A stretch of DNA of 64,000 nt from Actinopolyspora lacussalsi (GCA_030803735.1 JAURUC010000001.1:2187501-2251500); one strand, 5' to 3'; counted from the first letter of the stretch, positions 9,163-18,731 are shown. Numbers and translations are program-made. The notes: generated by a model from the letters alone, not told the origin.

Positions 9163-10071
9163 GTGGATTTCCTACGACCGGCCTGCTGGAGCGAAGCGCT
9201 CGAAGCAAAGGCCAACCACCCCGATGCGACTCCCGTCGCGGGCGGCACCGACGTCATGGTGGAACTGAACTTCGACCACCGGCGCCCGGAGACGCTGCTC
9301 GACCTGACTCGCATCGAACAGCTCCGGGAGTGGTCGCGAACCGAGCGGGACGGCGTGGCGTCGGTGCGCATCGGCGCGGGCGTGCCCTACTCTCGACTGA
9401 TCGACGAGCTGGGTACCAGTCTGCCCGGGCTCGCCATGGCCGCCCGAACCGTGGGATCGCCGCAGATCCGGAACCGGGGAACGCTCGGCGGGAACCTCGC
9501 GTCGGCGTCCCCGGCGGGCGACGGACATCCCCCGCTGCTGGCGTCGAACGCGGAGATCGAGCTGGAATCGGTGCGCGGCAGCAGAACGATCCCGATCGGC
9601 GAGTTCTTCACCGGGGTGAAACGCACCGACATGGCCCCGGACGAGCTGGTCGCGGCAGTACACGTGCCGGTGAGCACGGGTCCGCAGCAGTTCTCCAAGA
9701 TCGGTACTCGTAACGCGATGGTCATCGCCGTGTGCACCTTCGCGGTCGCGCTGTGGCCGGACCGGCGCGGTGTCGGTACCGGACTGGGCTCGGCGGCCCC
9801 CACCCCGCGCCCCGCGACCGAGGCCGAGGCGTTCCTGGCCGCGGCGCTGACCGACGCCGACCAGTGGGACGACCCGCGCCCGCTGCCCGACTCGATCACC
9901 GAGCGGTTCGGCGAGCTGGTGGCCCACGCGGCGGCACCGATCGACGACGTAAGAGGTACGGCCGGCTACCGCACACACGCGTTGCGCGTGCTCGCGCGCC
10001 GCACGCTGTCCTGGGCATGGGACGAGTACCGCGGCGACACCGAATTCTCCGGGAGGCAACGATGCGCCTGA
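9163..10071 (+). CDS. Xanthine dehydrogenase-type FAD subunit
   Basis: 302 residues, the medium FAD-binding subunit (PucC/CoxM type) of a molybdenum hydroxylase. It passes electrons from the 2Fe-2S clusters to the final acceptor. Visible: VAGGTDVMVELN and the family motif TVGSPQIRNRGTLGGNLASASPAGD region that binds FAD, then a C-terminal CO-dehydrogenase flavoprotein domain. GTG at 9163 has TGGAG about 7 nt upstream; earlier starts would add a non-homologous leader. Its end overlaps the Fe-S subunit by 10 bp, so the two are translationally coupled. Confidence 0.93.
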   Translation: MDFLRPACWSEALEAKANHPDATPVAGGTDVMVELNFDHRRPETLLDLTRIEQLREWSRTERDGVASVRIGAGVPYSRLIDELGTSLPGLAMAARTVGSPQIRNRGTLGGNLASASPAGDGHPPLLASNAEIELESVRGSRTIPIGEFFTGVKRTDMAPDELVAAVHVPVSTGPQQFSKIGTRNAMVIAVCTFAVALWPDRRGVGTGLGSAAPTPRPATEAEAFLAAALTDADQWDDPRPLPDSITERFGELVAHAAAPIDDVRGTAGYRTHALRVLARRTLSWAWDEYRGDTEFSGRQRCA

Positions 10072-10565
10072 ATCTGAACGTCAACGGCCGCGACATGACC
10101 GCCGACGACGTGTGGGAAGGCGAGAGCCTGCTGTACGTACTGCGGGAACGGCTCGGGCTCCCGGGTTCCAAGAACGCCTGCGAACAGGGCGAGTGCGGCT
10201 CCTGCACGGTCTACCTCGACCGGGTTCCGGTCTGTGCCTGCCTGGTGGCGGCGGGCCAGGCGCAGGACCGCGAGGTGGGGACCGTGGAGGGTCTCGCCGA
10301 CGAGGAGGAGCTGGCCCCCGTGCAGCGGGCCTTCATCGACGAGGGTGCGGTGCAGTGCGGCTTCTGCACCCCCGGACTGCTGGTCGCGGCGGACGACCTG
10401 GTCAACCGGGTGCCCGATCCCTCCGACGCGGAGATCCGGGAGGCACTGGCCGGGAACCTGTGCCGGTGCACCGGTTACGAGAAGATCATGGCCGCGGTAC
10501 GCACCGCTGCGGAGCGGAACGCGGGCACGGGCATCTCCGACTCCACCGGAGGTGACCGGGAATGA
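10062..10565 (+). CDS. Xanthine dehydrogenase-type 2Fe-2S subunit
   Basis: 167 residues, the small subunit (PucE/CoxS type) carrying two 2Fe-2S clusters. The plant-ferredoxin-like cluster cysteines are in CEQGECGSC plus the Cys of RVPVC; the second cluster uses CGFC and CRCTGY. ATG at 10062 is preceded by GGGAGG. It lies between the FAD subunit and the amidohydrolase, overlapping both, in the order FAD, Fe-S, deaminase, Mo. Confidence 0.96.
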   Translation: MRLNLNVNGRDMTADDVWEGESLLYVLRERLGLPGSKNACEQGECGSCTVYLDRVPVCACLVAAGQAQDREVGTVEGLADEEELAPVQRAFIDEGAVQCGFCTPGLLVAADDLVNRVPDPSDAEIREALAGNLCRCTGYEKIMAAVRTAAERNAGTGISDSTGGDRE

Positions 10566-12007
10566 ACCACGGCCCGGGAACGAGTGGCAGCACCGGAACG
10601 AGTGGCAGCGACGCGCGACGACAACCGAGCCGCACCGTGATCGAGGGTGCGGCCGTGGTCACCGTCGACGCACCGGACCCGAACACATCGGCCACGGGAA
10701 CCGAGTACGCCGAGGGCCACGTGGTGATCGAGGACGGCCGCATCAGCACCGTGGGGCCCGGTGCGGCCCCGCCGCAGCCGGGAGCGGTGCGCCGCGTGGA
10801 CGGCAGCGGTTGCCTGGTCACCCCTGGCCTGGTCAACACGCATCACCATCTCTACCAGTGGGCGACACGCGGTTACGCGGTCGACGCGACGCTGTTCGGC
10901 TGGCTCACCGAGCTCTACCCCGTATGGGCGGGCATCGACGAGGAGCTGACCGGCTCCGCCGCCGCGGCGGGGCTGGGCTGGACGGCGTTGTCGGGATGCA
11001 CCACTGTCGCCGATCACCACTACGTGTTTCCCGACACGGGTGGGGATGTGCTCGGCGGCGTGGTGTCCGGAGCCGAACGCATCGGCGTGCGGCTGCACGC
11101 GGTGCGCGGCTCGATGGACCGGGGGCAGTCCGCCGGGGGACTGCCCCCGGACTCGGCGGTCGAGGACACCGAGTCGGCGTTGCGCGGAACCGAGGACGCG
11201 ATCCGACGGTTCCACGACCCGGCCTTCGACTCCCGGGTGCGGGTGGCCGTGGGCCCCTGCTCCCCGTTCTCGGTCAGCGGCGAACTGATGCGCTCGTCCG
11301 CCGAACTGGCCCGGCGACACGGGGTGCGGCTGCACACCCACCTCGCGGAGACGATCGACGAGCTCGAACGCTGCGATCGGGAATTCGGCTGCGATCCGGT
11401 CGAGTACGCCGAGCGGCTCGGTTGGCTGGGTGAGGACGTCTGGCTGGCGCACGGCGTGCACCTCTCCGAGCGCGACATCGCGCGGTTGGGTGACACCGGA
11501 ACCGGGGTGGCGCACTGTCCGAGCTCGAACGGACGGCTCGGGGCCGGAACCGCTCCGGTGCGTCCCCTGCTGGACCACAACGCCCCGGTCGGTCTCGGTA
11601 TCGACGGGGTGGCCTCCAACGAGTCGGGGCGGCTCGGTGACGAACTGCGTCAGGCGCTGCTGCTCGGCAGGGCGCGGTACGGACCGGACGCATTGTCGGT
11701 TCGTGACGCGCTGTGGATGGGAACCCGTGGTGGAGCGCGTTGTCTGGGCCGGGAGGACGAGTTGGGTTCGCTGGAGCCCGGCAAGCTCGCCGACATCGCG
11801 CTGTGGGACCTCGACGGCCTGGGCCACGCGGGAATCGGCGATCCGGTCGCCGCGCTGGCGCTCGGACCGCTGCCGAAGCTGCGCGGGTTGCTGTGCGGCG
11901 GCGAGACCGTCGTCGCCGACTCCCGGTTGACGCGGGAGTCGGAGCGCGACCTCACAGCGGAGCTGCGCCGGAGCTGTTCGGGCATCGCCGCCAAGGGGGT
12001 CGGATGA
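10562..12007 (+). CDS. 8-oxoguanine deaminase-like amidohydrolase
   Basis: 481 residues of the metal-dependent amidohydrolase superfamily. Members close to this (8-oxoguanine deaminase, AtzB relatives) deaminate oxidised purines to products such as urate. Visible: the metal-binding NTHHHLYQWATRG, CTTVADHHYVFP, LHTHLAET (metal His and Glu), AHGVHL, and GIDGVASNES with the metal aspartate in the usual SD/ID position. C-terminal GSLEPGKLADIALWD is family-typical. The start overlaps the stop of the Fe-S gene by 4 bp (ATGA). Its place between two subunits of a xanthine-dehydrogenase-like enzyme supports a purine substrate; the exact one is inference. Confidence 0.85.
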   Translation: MNHGPGTSGSTGTSGSDARRQPSRTVIEGAAVVTVDAPDPNTSATGTEYAEGHVVIEDGRISTVGPGAAPPQPGAVRRVDGSGCLVTPGLVNTHHHLYQWATRGYAVDATLFGWLTELYPVWAGIDEELTGSAAAAGLGWTALSGCTTVADHHYVFPDTGGDVLGGVVSGAERIGVRLHAVRGSMDRGQSAGGLPPDSAVEDTESALRGTEDAIRRFHDPAFDSRVRVAVGPCSPFSVSGELMRSSAELARRHGVRLHTHLAETIDELERCDREFGCDPVEYAERLGWLGEDVWLAHGVHLSERDIARLGDTGTGVAHCPSSNGRLGAGTAPVRPLLDHNAPVGLGIDGVASNESGRLGDELRQALLLGRARYGPDALSVRDALWMGTRGGARCLGREDELGSLEPGKLADIALWDLDGLGHAGIGDPVAALALGPLPKLRGLLCGGETVVADSRLTRESERDLTAELRRSCSGIAAKGVG

Positions 12008-12107
12008 GTTCGACACCTCCGCGGGTTCCCCGCCCGGCTGTCCCACGCTCCGTGACAGCCGCACGTCGAGACCGGTCGGCACGACACACTCCGGAAGAGG
12101 TGGCCCG

Positions 12108-14423
12108 ATGAGCAATACACACGCACCGGCACATCGCCCCCAGGACCTCGACGACGCCATCGCGGGAGGGGTCGGCGAGTCACCGCTGCGTCCGGACGGG
12201 ACGCTGAAGGTGCGCGGGGACTTCGCCTACTCCTCGGACCTGTGGGCGGAGAACATGCTCTGGGGAGCCACCCTGCGCAGCCCGCACCCCTCGGCACGGA
12301 TCCGCTCCATCGACATCGGTCCGGCGCTGCGCGCACCGGGCGTTCACACGGTGCTGACCGCGGCGGACGTGCCGGGGCGGAATCTCTACGGTCTCAAGGA
12401 CATCGACCAGCCGGTGCTCGCCGAGGACGCGGTGCGGTACCGCGGTGAGGCGGTGGCGCTGGTGGCGGCGGATCACCCGGAGACCGCACGGCGTGCGCTG
12501 GATCTGGTCGAGGTCGACTACGAGGTGCTGGAACCGGTGGTCGACGCCGAGCTGGCGGCCCGGGACGAGTCGGTGCCGAAGGTGCACCCCGGCGGCAACA
12601 CGGTGCGGTACCAGCCGATCGTCAAGGGAGATCCCGACGCGACGGCCGATGTCGTGGTCTCGGGCACCTACACCGTCGGTATGCAGGACCAGGCGTTCCT
12701 CGGTCCCGAATCCGGGCTGGCCATCCCCGCCGAGGACGGCGGGGTGGACCTGTACCTGGCGACGCAGGACCTGCACAGTGACCGCAAGCAGACTGCGGCG
12801 GCGCTGGACCTGGACCCGGAGCTGGTGCGGATGACCATGTCCGGTGTGGGAGGCGCGTTCGGCGGCAGGGAGGACCTGTCCATGCAGGTGCACGTCTGCA
12901 TGCTCGCGCTGCGCACCGGCAGACCGGTCAAGATCGTCTACGACCGGGAGGAGTCCTTCTTCGGCCACGTGCATCGCCACCCGGCGAGGATGTACTACGA
13001 GCACGGGGCCACCGAGGACGGCGATCTGGTGTACGTCCGCGCCCAGCTCTACTTCGACGGGGGTGCCTACGCCTCCAAGACCCCGGTGGTGGTGGGCAAC
13101 GGCACCACGCTGGGGGTCGGGCCCTACGACGTGGCCAACGTGTCGATCCAGGGCTGGGGCATGTACACCAACAACCCGCCCTGCGGTGCGATGCGCGGGT
13201 TGGGAGCCGTGCAGCCGGCCTTCGCCTACGAGTCGCAGATGGACCGGCTCGCGGCGAAGCTCGGCATGGATCCGGTGGAACTGCGCGTCCGCAACGCGAT
13301 CAGCCGGGGCGACACCACCCCGACCGGTCAGGTGCTGGACTACCCGGCACCGGTGGCGGAGCTGCTGCGCCGGGTGCGTGACCTGCCGTTGCCGGAGGCG
13401 CAGCAGCCCGACACCGCGCCCGACATCCGTGACCTGCCCGGTGGGGCCTCCAACACCACCCACGGCGAAGGGGTGGTGCGCGGTGTGGGCTACGGCGTGT
13501 GCATCAAGAACATCTGCTACGCGGAGGGTGCCGACGACTTCTCCACCGCCCGGGTGCGGTTGCAGGTCGTGGCCGGTGAGCCGCTCGCGATGGTGCACAC
13601 CGCCGCTGCCGAGGTCGGCCAGGGCGTGGTCACGGTGCAGCAGCAGATCACCCGCAGCGAGCTGGGTGTGGAACGGGTGAACATCCACCCGAACGACACC
13701 AGCGTGGGACCGGCCGGTTCCAGCTCCGCATCCCGGCAGACCTACGTGACCGGTGGTGCGGTGCAGGCGGCGTGCCGGGCCGTGCGGGAACGGCTGCTGG
13801 CGCTCACCGCGGAGCGGTACGGCGAGCCGCCATCGGAGTTGTCGCTGGCCGGTGGGAAGGTCGTTTCGGCGAGTTCGGGTGTGCTGGCCGACATCGCCGA
13901 GGTTCTCGGCTCCGAGGTCGTCGAGGAGACCAGGGAGTACCACCACCGCGAGACGTTCCCGCTCGACGAGCAGGGACACAGCGAGCGCGCGCAGGTGCAG
14001 CACGCCTTCTCGGCCCACCGTGCCGTGGTCGACGTGGACACGGAACTGGGACTGGTCAAAGTGGTGCAGTTGGACTGCTCGCAGGACGTCGGCAAGGCGA
14101 TCAACCCCGAGTCGGTGGTGGGGCAGATCCAGGGCGGCTCGGCGCAGGGACTCGGTCTCGCGGTCATGGAGGAGATCCAGGTCGGCGAGGGCAAGATCCG
14201 CAATCCCTCGTTCACCGACTACCTGATCCCGACCATCCTCGACATGCCGCCGATGAACGTCGACGTCATCGAGCGGGGCGATCCGAACGCCCCGTACGGC
14301 GTGCGGGGCGTCGGGGAACCACCCACGATCTCCTCCACCCCGGCGATCGTGGCCGCGATCCGTGCCGCCACCGGTAAGGAGCTCACCCACGTGCCGGTCG
14401 GTCCCGAGCACATCATCGGCTGA
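12108..14423 (+). CDS. Xanthine dehydrogenase-type molybdopterin subunit
   Basis: 771 residues, the large catalytic subunit (PucD/CoxL type) that hydroxylates a purine at the Mo centre. An aldehyde oxidase/xanthine dehydrogenase a/b-hammerhead domain (about 20-140) precedes the Mo-binding domains: SGVGGAFGGRED, CGAMRGLGAVQPAFAYESQMD, GSAQGLGLA and the C-terminal GVGEPPT, whose Glu is the catalytic base of the family. ATG at 12108; the 100-bp gap before it contains a small 8-bp hairpin (12035-12042/12054-12061). A terminator-like hairpin follows the stop. Substrate xanthine or hypoxanthine is inferred from context. Confidence 0.93.
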   Translation: MSNTHAPAHRPQDLDDAIAGGVGESPLRPDGTLKVRGDFAYSSDLWAENMLWGATLRSPHPSARIRSIDIGPALRAPGVHTVLTAADVPGRNLYGLKDIDQPVLAEDAVRYRGEAVALVAADHPETARRALDLVEVDYEVLEPVVDAELAARDESVPKVHPGGNTVRYQPIVKGDPDATADVVVSGTYTVGMQDQAFLGPESGLAIPAEDGGVDLYLATQDLHSDRKQTAAALDLDPELVRMTMSGVGGAFGGREDLSMQVHVCMLALRTGRPVKIVYDREESFFGHVHRHPARMYYEHGATEDGDLVYVRAQLYFDGGAYASKTPVVVGNGTTLGVGPYDVANVSIQGWGMYTNNPPCGAMRGLGAVQPAFAYESQMDRLAAKLGMDPVELRVRNAISRGDTTPTGQVLDYPAPVAELLRRVRDLPLPEAQQPDTAPDIRDLPGGASNTTHGEGVVRGVGYGVCIKNICYAEGADDFSTARVRLQVVAGEPLAMVHTAAAEVGQGVVTVQQQITRSELGVERVNIHPNDTSVGPAGSSSASRQTYVTGGAVQAACRAVRERLLALTAERYGEPPSELSLAGGKVVSASSGVLADIAEVLGSEVVEETREYHHRETFPLDEQGHSERAQVQHAFSAHRAVVDVDTELGLVKVVQLDCSQDVGKAINPESVVGQIQGGSAQGLGLAVMEEIQVGEGKIRNPSFTDYLIPTILDMPPMNVDVIERGDPNAPYGVRGVGEPPTISSTPAIVAAIRAATGKELTHVPVGPEHIIG

Positions 14424-14430
14424 GTCGCCG

Positions 14431-14467
14431 CCCGAGCGGGCTCCGGCGAACCACGGGCCCGCTCGGG
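14431..14467 (+). terminator. Hairpin terminator after the Mo subunit
   Basis: CCCGAGCGGGC (14431-14441) pairs perfectly with GCCCGCTCGGG (14457-14467) around a 15-nt loop, 7 nt after the Mo-subunit stop. It may end the xdh transcript or attenuate read-through into guanine deaminase. Confidence 0.6.
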
Positions 14468-14589
14468 ACGCCGCTACCGCGGACCCGGGCGGAGACCTGC
14501 GCGACGCCTCCGAACGAGTCGTGCTCCGCGCGCCGCGCCGGAACCCACTCGGGTCCGCCCCAACCGTCCGCACCAGGAAAGGAACAGTC

Positions 14590-15090
14590 TTGTCCGCACA
14601 GCAGACCGTGGACGCACTCCCGTCACGAGCCGAGGAGTGGATGCGGGAAGCGATCCGGCTGGCCACCGACAGCGTGGCGAACGGCGGCGGTCCGTTCGGT
14701 GCCGTGATCGGTCGTGGTGAGGAGATCGTCGCGACCGGCACGAACATGGTGACCACCGATCTCGATCCCACCGCCCACGCCGAGGTCACCGCCATCCGCA
14801 ACGCCTGTCGCAACCTGAACAGCTTCCGGCTGGACGGCTGCGTGCTGATCTCCTCGTGCGAGCCGTGCCCGATGTGCCTGGCCTCCGCGCTGTGGAGCAG
14901 GGTGGACCGGATCGGCTTCGCGGCCGACCGCCACGACGCCGCGGTCGCGGGCTTCGACGACCGGGCCTTCTACGAACTGTTCTCCGATCCCGACGCGGTG
15001 TGGCCGACGCCGGTACGGCGCCTCGACACCGCGAACCGGACCGAACCCTTCGACGCCTGGCAGAACAAGGCCGACCGCGTCGAGTACTGA
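14590..15090 (+). CDS. guaD: Guanine deaminase, cytidine-deaminase fold
   Basis: 166 residues, the small zinc-dependent form found in Bacillus. It converts guanine to xanthine, feeding the neighbouring xanthine-oxidising enzyme. The zinc site is H63-A-E65 with P-C93-P-M-C96; the aromatic C-terminus (AFYELFSDP, PFDAWQNK) is typical of guanine deaminases. TTG at 14590 was chosen because AAGGA lies 6-7 nt upstream; the ATG at 14641 would delete conserved N-terminal helix residues. It sits 166 bp after the Mo subunit and upstream of the purine permease. Confidence 0.9.
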   Translation: MSAQQTVDALPSRAEEWMREAIRLATDSVANGGGPFGAVIGRGEEIVATGTNMVTTDLDPTAHAEVTAIRNACRNLNSFRLDGCVLISSCEPCPMCLASALWSRVDRIGFAADRHDAAVAGFDDRAFYELFSDPDAVWPTPVRRLDTANRTEPFDAWQNKADRVEY

Positions 15091-15367
15091 CGGCTCCGTT
15101 TACGCTGTCGGTGCCGTTTCACGGCGGCGGCGGTTCGCGACGACCGGGTCGCGACCGCTGTCGTGGGTACGGAGCGAGGAGTGCGCCACGGTGCGCGTTC
15201 CAGCCCCCCGCAGCAAGGCGTCAACCGCCGTGCTCGAAACATTCGTAACTCATCAAACGCCCCTGATCGGGCCGGACACAGTGCTGTTCACGGCCCGAGG
15301 ACCAGTCCGGCCCGAAAGCCGTCGCCGAAGGCACGGGCCGGGGGCGCCCACCGGCATGGGAGGACGC

Positions 15368-16831
15368 ATGACCCAGCTGAGACCGGATTCGACGGACACG
15401 GATCCGGCCCCCGAGCCCGAGCCGCGCTCACCGATCGACCGGTACTTCCGGATCACCCGGCGCGGTTCCAGTATGTCCCGCGAGGTGCGGGGCGGGATCA
15501 CGACATTCGTGGCGATGTCCTACATCGTCCTGCTCAACCCGCTGATTCTCGGTTCCTCCGAGGACATCACGGGTGCGAGTCTGAGTAACACCGAGCTCAC
15601 CACCGCCACGGCGCTGTGTGCCGGGCTGATGACCGTCCTGATGGGTGTGGTCGGCAACGCGCCGCTGGCGATGGCGGCCGGACTCGGTGTGATACCGGTG
15701 GTGGCCTTCACGGTCGCGCCGGAGATGACCTGGGCACAGGCCATGGGGCTGGTGGTGCTCGAAGGTGTGTGCATCGTGCTGATGGCGATCAGCGGGGTAC
15801 GGGAACGGATCATCAACTCGATTCCGCCGGCGCTCAAGACCGCGCTGACGGTGGGTATCGGTCTCTACATCGCGCTGGTGGGGCTGGTCAGCGCCGGGTT
15901 CGTCACCAGGCAGCCCGATGCGGCCAACACCGATGTCCCGGTACAGCTGGGACCGAGCGGGCACCTGGTCGGTTGGCCGCTGGGGCTGTTCTGCCTGACC
16001 CTGCTGCTGATGGTGGTGCTGGTCGCCCGGAAGGTGCCCGGTGCGATCCTGATCAGCATCGTGACCGGAACGCTGCTGTCGGTCCTGGTCAACGCCGTGT
16101 TCAACGTGCCAGCCGAGCAGTGGGGGCGTACCACGCCCGACCTGCCGTCGAGCCTGGTGGCCACTCCCGACTTCGGGTTGTTCGGCAACATCGACCTGTT
16201 CGGCGGGTTCGTGAACGCGGGCGTGATCGCCGCCGTGGTGTTCCTGTTCACACTGGTGCTGTCGGGCTTCTTCGACGCGATGGGCACCATCACCAGCGTC
16301 AGCAGTGAGGCCGGGCTGACCAGCTCGGAGGGCAAGGTTCAGGGGATGGGCCGCATCCTGCTGGTCGACGGCATCGGCGCGGTGGGCGGCGGTGTCACCG
16401 GTTCCTCCCCGAACACGGTCTTCCTGGAGTCGGCGGCCGGAGTGGCGGAGGGAGCCCGTACCGGTCTGGCCAGCGTGGTGACCGGCGTGCTGTTCGCGGC
16501 CACCATGCTGTTCACCCCGCTGGCCGCGGTGGTTCCGGCGCAGGCGGCGGCTCCCGCCCTGGTCCTGGTCGGCGGGATGATGATGGCGCAGGTGCGCAAC
16601 ATTCCGTGGCACGACGAGGACTTCGTGATCCCGGTGTTTCTGACCGTGGCGATCATCCCGTTCACCTACTCGATCACCAACGGCGTGGGTGCGGGACTGA
16701 TCTCCTACTGCGCGATCAAGATCTGCAAGGGACGTGCCAAGGAGATCGGCTGGCTGCTCAGCGTGCTGTCGCTGATCTTCGCGATCTATTTCGGGATCGA
16801 GGGGGTAAAGGCCGTGTTCGGCGTCTCCTGA
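15368..16831 (+). CDS. NCS2-family purine permease (AzgA/GhxP type)
   Basis: 487 residues with about 12-14 membrane segments. This subfamily imports adenine, guanine or hypoxanthine with protons. Signatures: SREVRGGITTFVAMSYIVLLNP, GNAPLAMAAGLG and the SGFFDAMGTI region; the C-terminus has the ITNGVGAGLI helix. ATG at 15368 is preceded by GGGAGG. The 277 bp before it contain no gene that I can see. In this cluster it likely supplies purine bases to guanine deaminase and the Mo hydroxylase. A hairpin lies 45 bp downstream. Confidence 0.92.
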   Translation: MTQLRPDSTDTDPAPEPEPRSPIDRYFRITRRGSSMSREVRGGITTFVAMSYIVLLNPLILGSSEDITGASLSNTELTTATALCAGLMTVLMGVVGNAPLAMAAGLGVIPVVAFTVAPEMTWAQAMGLVVLEGVCIVLMAISGVRERIINSIPPALKTALTVGIGLYIALVGLVSAGFVTRQPDAANTDVPVQLGPSGHLVGWPLGLFCLTLLLMVVLVARKVPGAILISIVTGTLLSVLVNAVFNVPAEQWGRTTPDLPSSLVATPDFGLFGNIDLFGGFVNAGVIAAVVFLFTLVLSGFFDAMGTITSVSSEAGLTSSEGKVQGMGRILLVDGIGAVGGGVTGSSPNTVFLESAAGVAEGARTGLASVVTGVLFAATMLFTPLAAVVPAQAAAPALVLVGGMMMAQVRNIPWHDEDFVIPVFLTVAIIPFTYSITNGVGAGLISYCAIKICKGRAKEIGWLLSVLSLIFAIYFGIEGVKAVFGVS

Positions 16832-16876
16832 GCATTCACGAGGAGCCGCGCACGCGCCGGGGTTCCCCGGTCCCCG

Positions 16877-16908
16877 CCGGCGGCGATTTCGCGTGAACTC
16901 GCCGCCGG
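16877..16908 (+). terminator. Terminator hairpin carrying the dispersed GATTTCGCG motif
   Basis: CCGGCGGCGA (16877-16886) pairs with TCGCCGCCGG (16899-16908); inside the loop TTC GCGT GAA pairs again. The centre CGATTTCGCGTGAA is a member of the dispersed palindrome also found near 30700, 49010 and 62210. It probably ends the permease transcript. Confidence 0.65.
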
Positions 16909-17020
16909 GCGAGGCCGGTGTGACCGAGTCGGTGTGAGTGAGGTCGGCACGGCCGGAGGGTTCGACGAGGTCCTTCGCCCCGGGTTCGCCCGCTTTCGAT
17001 CCGCTTGAGAGGTGGCTGGT

Positions 17021-18151
17021 ATGCGCGAGATCGGCGACGAACTGCTGCGATGGTTGGAAGCGGGTGAACGGTTCGCGATCGCCTCGATCGTGGGAGTGCG
17101 CGGCAGCGCGCCCCGCGATGTGGGCGCGACCGCCGCCGTGCACGCCGACGGGACGGTGCTGGGCAGCCTCTCGGGCGGCTGCGTGGAGGGGGCGGTGCAC
17201 TCGCTGGCCCTCGAAGCGCTGGCCGACGGTGAACCGGTGCGGACCTCGTTCGACCCGGATCCGGACGACCCGTTCGCGGTGGGGCTCACCTGCGGCGGAC
17301 AGCTGGACGTATACCTGCATCCGGTCGAGCCCGGCACGGGACGCGACCCCGGCACGGGATTCGACTCGGCAGCGACGGGAACGGGCGGCACGGGCGCGGC
17401 ACTGTCCTGGGCGCTGCGCTCGGCCCGACGTGGTCTGCCCGTCGCGGTGGCGCGGGTGCTCGACACCGGGCGGACACTGGCGGTGGGAGTCGACGAGCAC
17501 GTGGGCGGCACCGGTGACGCCGAGCTGGACGAGACCGTGGTGGCCGAGGCCCGGGCGATGCTCGACCGGAACACCTCCGGAATCGGACAGTTGTGCGTTC
17601 CCGGTGGGCACGAGCACCCCGTGTTCGTCGAGTCGTGGAACACCCCACCGCGCATGCTGGTGTTCGGTGCCATCGACCACGCCGCCGCGCTGGCACGGAT
17701 GGGCAAGTTCCTCGGCTATCACGTGACGGTGTGCGACGCCCGTCCGGTGTTCGCCACGCGGCGACGGTTCCCGGAGGCGGACGAGGTGGTGGTGCGCTGG
17801 CCGCACGAGTACCTGGCCGAGATCGCCACGGATCGACGTAGCGTTGTCTGCGTGCTCACCCACGACGCGAAGTTCGACGTACCGGTGCTCCGGGAGGCGC
17901 TGCGTGGTCCCGCGGGCTATGTCGGTGCGCTCGGCTCACGTCGCACCCATGCCGATCGCGTGGATCGGTTGCGCGCGGCGGGACTGACCGCATCGGAGCT
18001 GGCACGACTGCGCGCTCCCATCGGGCTCGACCTCGGTGGGCGGACTCCCGAGGAAACGGCGGTCGCCATCGCGGCGGAGATCGTGGCACTGCGAAACCAC
18101 GGCAGTGCGCACCCGTTGACGCACACCAGCGGACCGATCCACGTTGCCTGA
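17021..18151 (+). CDS. xdhC: XdhC-family molybdenum cofactor insertion factor
   Basis: 376 residues. XdhC/CoxI proteins bind and sulfurate molybdenum cofactor and insert it into xanthine dehydrogenases. The N-terminal XdhC domain contains VRGSAPRDVGA, SLSGGCVEGAV and a conserved LTCGGQLDVYL; the C-terminal Rossmann domain contains LVFGAIDHAAALARMGKFLGY and the GALGSRRTHADR block. ATG at 17021 has GAGAGG 8 nt upstream; GTG at 17012 is an alternative. It overlaps the next gene by 8 bp, consistent with a cofactor-maturation pair. Confidence 0.93.
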   Translation: MREIGDELLRWLEAGERFAIASIVGVRGSAPRDVGATAAVHADGTVLGSLSGGCVEGAVHSLALEALADGEPVRTSFDPDPDDPFAVGLTCGGQLDVYLHPVEPGTGRDPGTGFDSAATGTGGTGAALSWALRSARRGLPVAVARVLDTGRTLAVGVDEHVGGTGDAELDETVVAEARAMLDRNTSGIGQLCVPGGHEHPVFVESWNTPPRMLVFGAIDHAAALARMGKFLGYHVTVCDARPVFATRRRFPEADEVVVRWPHEYLAEIATDRRSVVCVLTHDAKFDVPVLREALRGPAGYVGALGSRRTHADRVDRLRAAGLTASELARLRAPIGLDLGGRTPEETAVAIAAEIVALRNHGSAHPLTHTSGPIHVA

Positions 18152-18731
18152 ACGGGTGGCTGGCGTGGTGCTGGCGGCGGGCGAGGGCCGCAGGTTCGGC
18201 ATGCCCAAGGCTCTGGTTCGCCATCACGGCTCGCTGCTGGTGGAGCGGGCCGTGTCCGTCCTGCGCGCGGCGGGGTGCGAACCGGTGCTCGTGGTGCTCG
18301 GCGCCGCGGCCGAGCGGATCACGGAAACCGCCGAGCTCGCCGGCTCGGTGCCGGTGACCAATCCGGACTGGCGCGGCGGAATGGGCTCGTCGTTGCGTAC
18401 GGGACTGGCGACACTGCGCGATTCGGAGCACTATTCCGATGTGACGAGCGCTCTCATTCTTCCGGTGGACATGCCGGGAATTACCGAATTCGCTGCGCGG
18501 CGGGTGTCGGAATACGCCGCTCCGGACGCGCTCGCGGCCGCGAGTTACCGCGGCGAGCGCGGCCATCCGGTGCTGTTGGGCAGGCTGCACTGGGACGGAG
18601 TACGCGACGCCGCTCGGGGAGACCGAGGAGCGCGGGACTACCTGCGATCCCACGAAGTAGCGCTCGTGGCTTGTGAGGACGTCGCCGAGGCTTTCGATAT
18701 CGACCGCCCGGAAGACCTGAACGGGGGATAA
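18144..18731 (+). CDS. MocA-like molybdenum cofactor cytidylyltransferase
   Basis: 195 residues of the MobA-like NTP-transferase fold. Such enzymes link CMP (or GMP) to molybdopterin for hydroxylases. The nucleotide-binding N-terminus VAGVVLAAGEGRRFGMPKAL fits LAAG-S-RFG-PK; LPVDMPGI carries the metal-binding Asp, and GERGHPVLLG is the usual GHP motif. The start is uncertain: TTG at 18144 overlaps the xdhC stop, while GTG at 18156 would shorten it by four residues. Its partner XdhC and the molybdenum enzyme in the same cluster support the role. Confidence 0.88.
   Translation: MPERVAGVVLAAGEGRRFGMPKALVRHHGSLLVERAVSVLRAAGCEPVLVVLGAAAERITETAELAGSVPVTNPDWRGGMGSSLRTGLATLRDSEHYSDVTSALILPVDMPGITEFAARRVSEYAAPDALAAASYRGERGHPVLLGRLHWDGVRDAARGDRGARDYLRSHEVALVACEDVAEAFDIDRPEDLNGG

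Noticed and set aside
12180..14813. 877-codon open frame on the minus strand, antisense to the Mo subunit
   Set aside because: It is His/Arg/Gly-rich with no domain and mirrors the high-GC codon pattern of the real gene on the other strand; the plus-strand frame has all the molybdenum hydroxylase motifs.
15091..15367. Purine or xanthine riboswitch before the permease
   Set aside because: I could not find the conserved three-way-junction pairing or core bases; only general GC-rich pairing is seen.
15428..17863. 811-codon minus-strand open frame across the permease and xdhC
   Set aside because: It crosses two well-supported plus-strand genes and a terminator, is dominated by His, Gln and Arg, and matches nothing; a GC-driven artefact.
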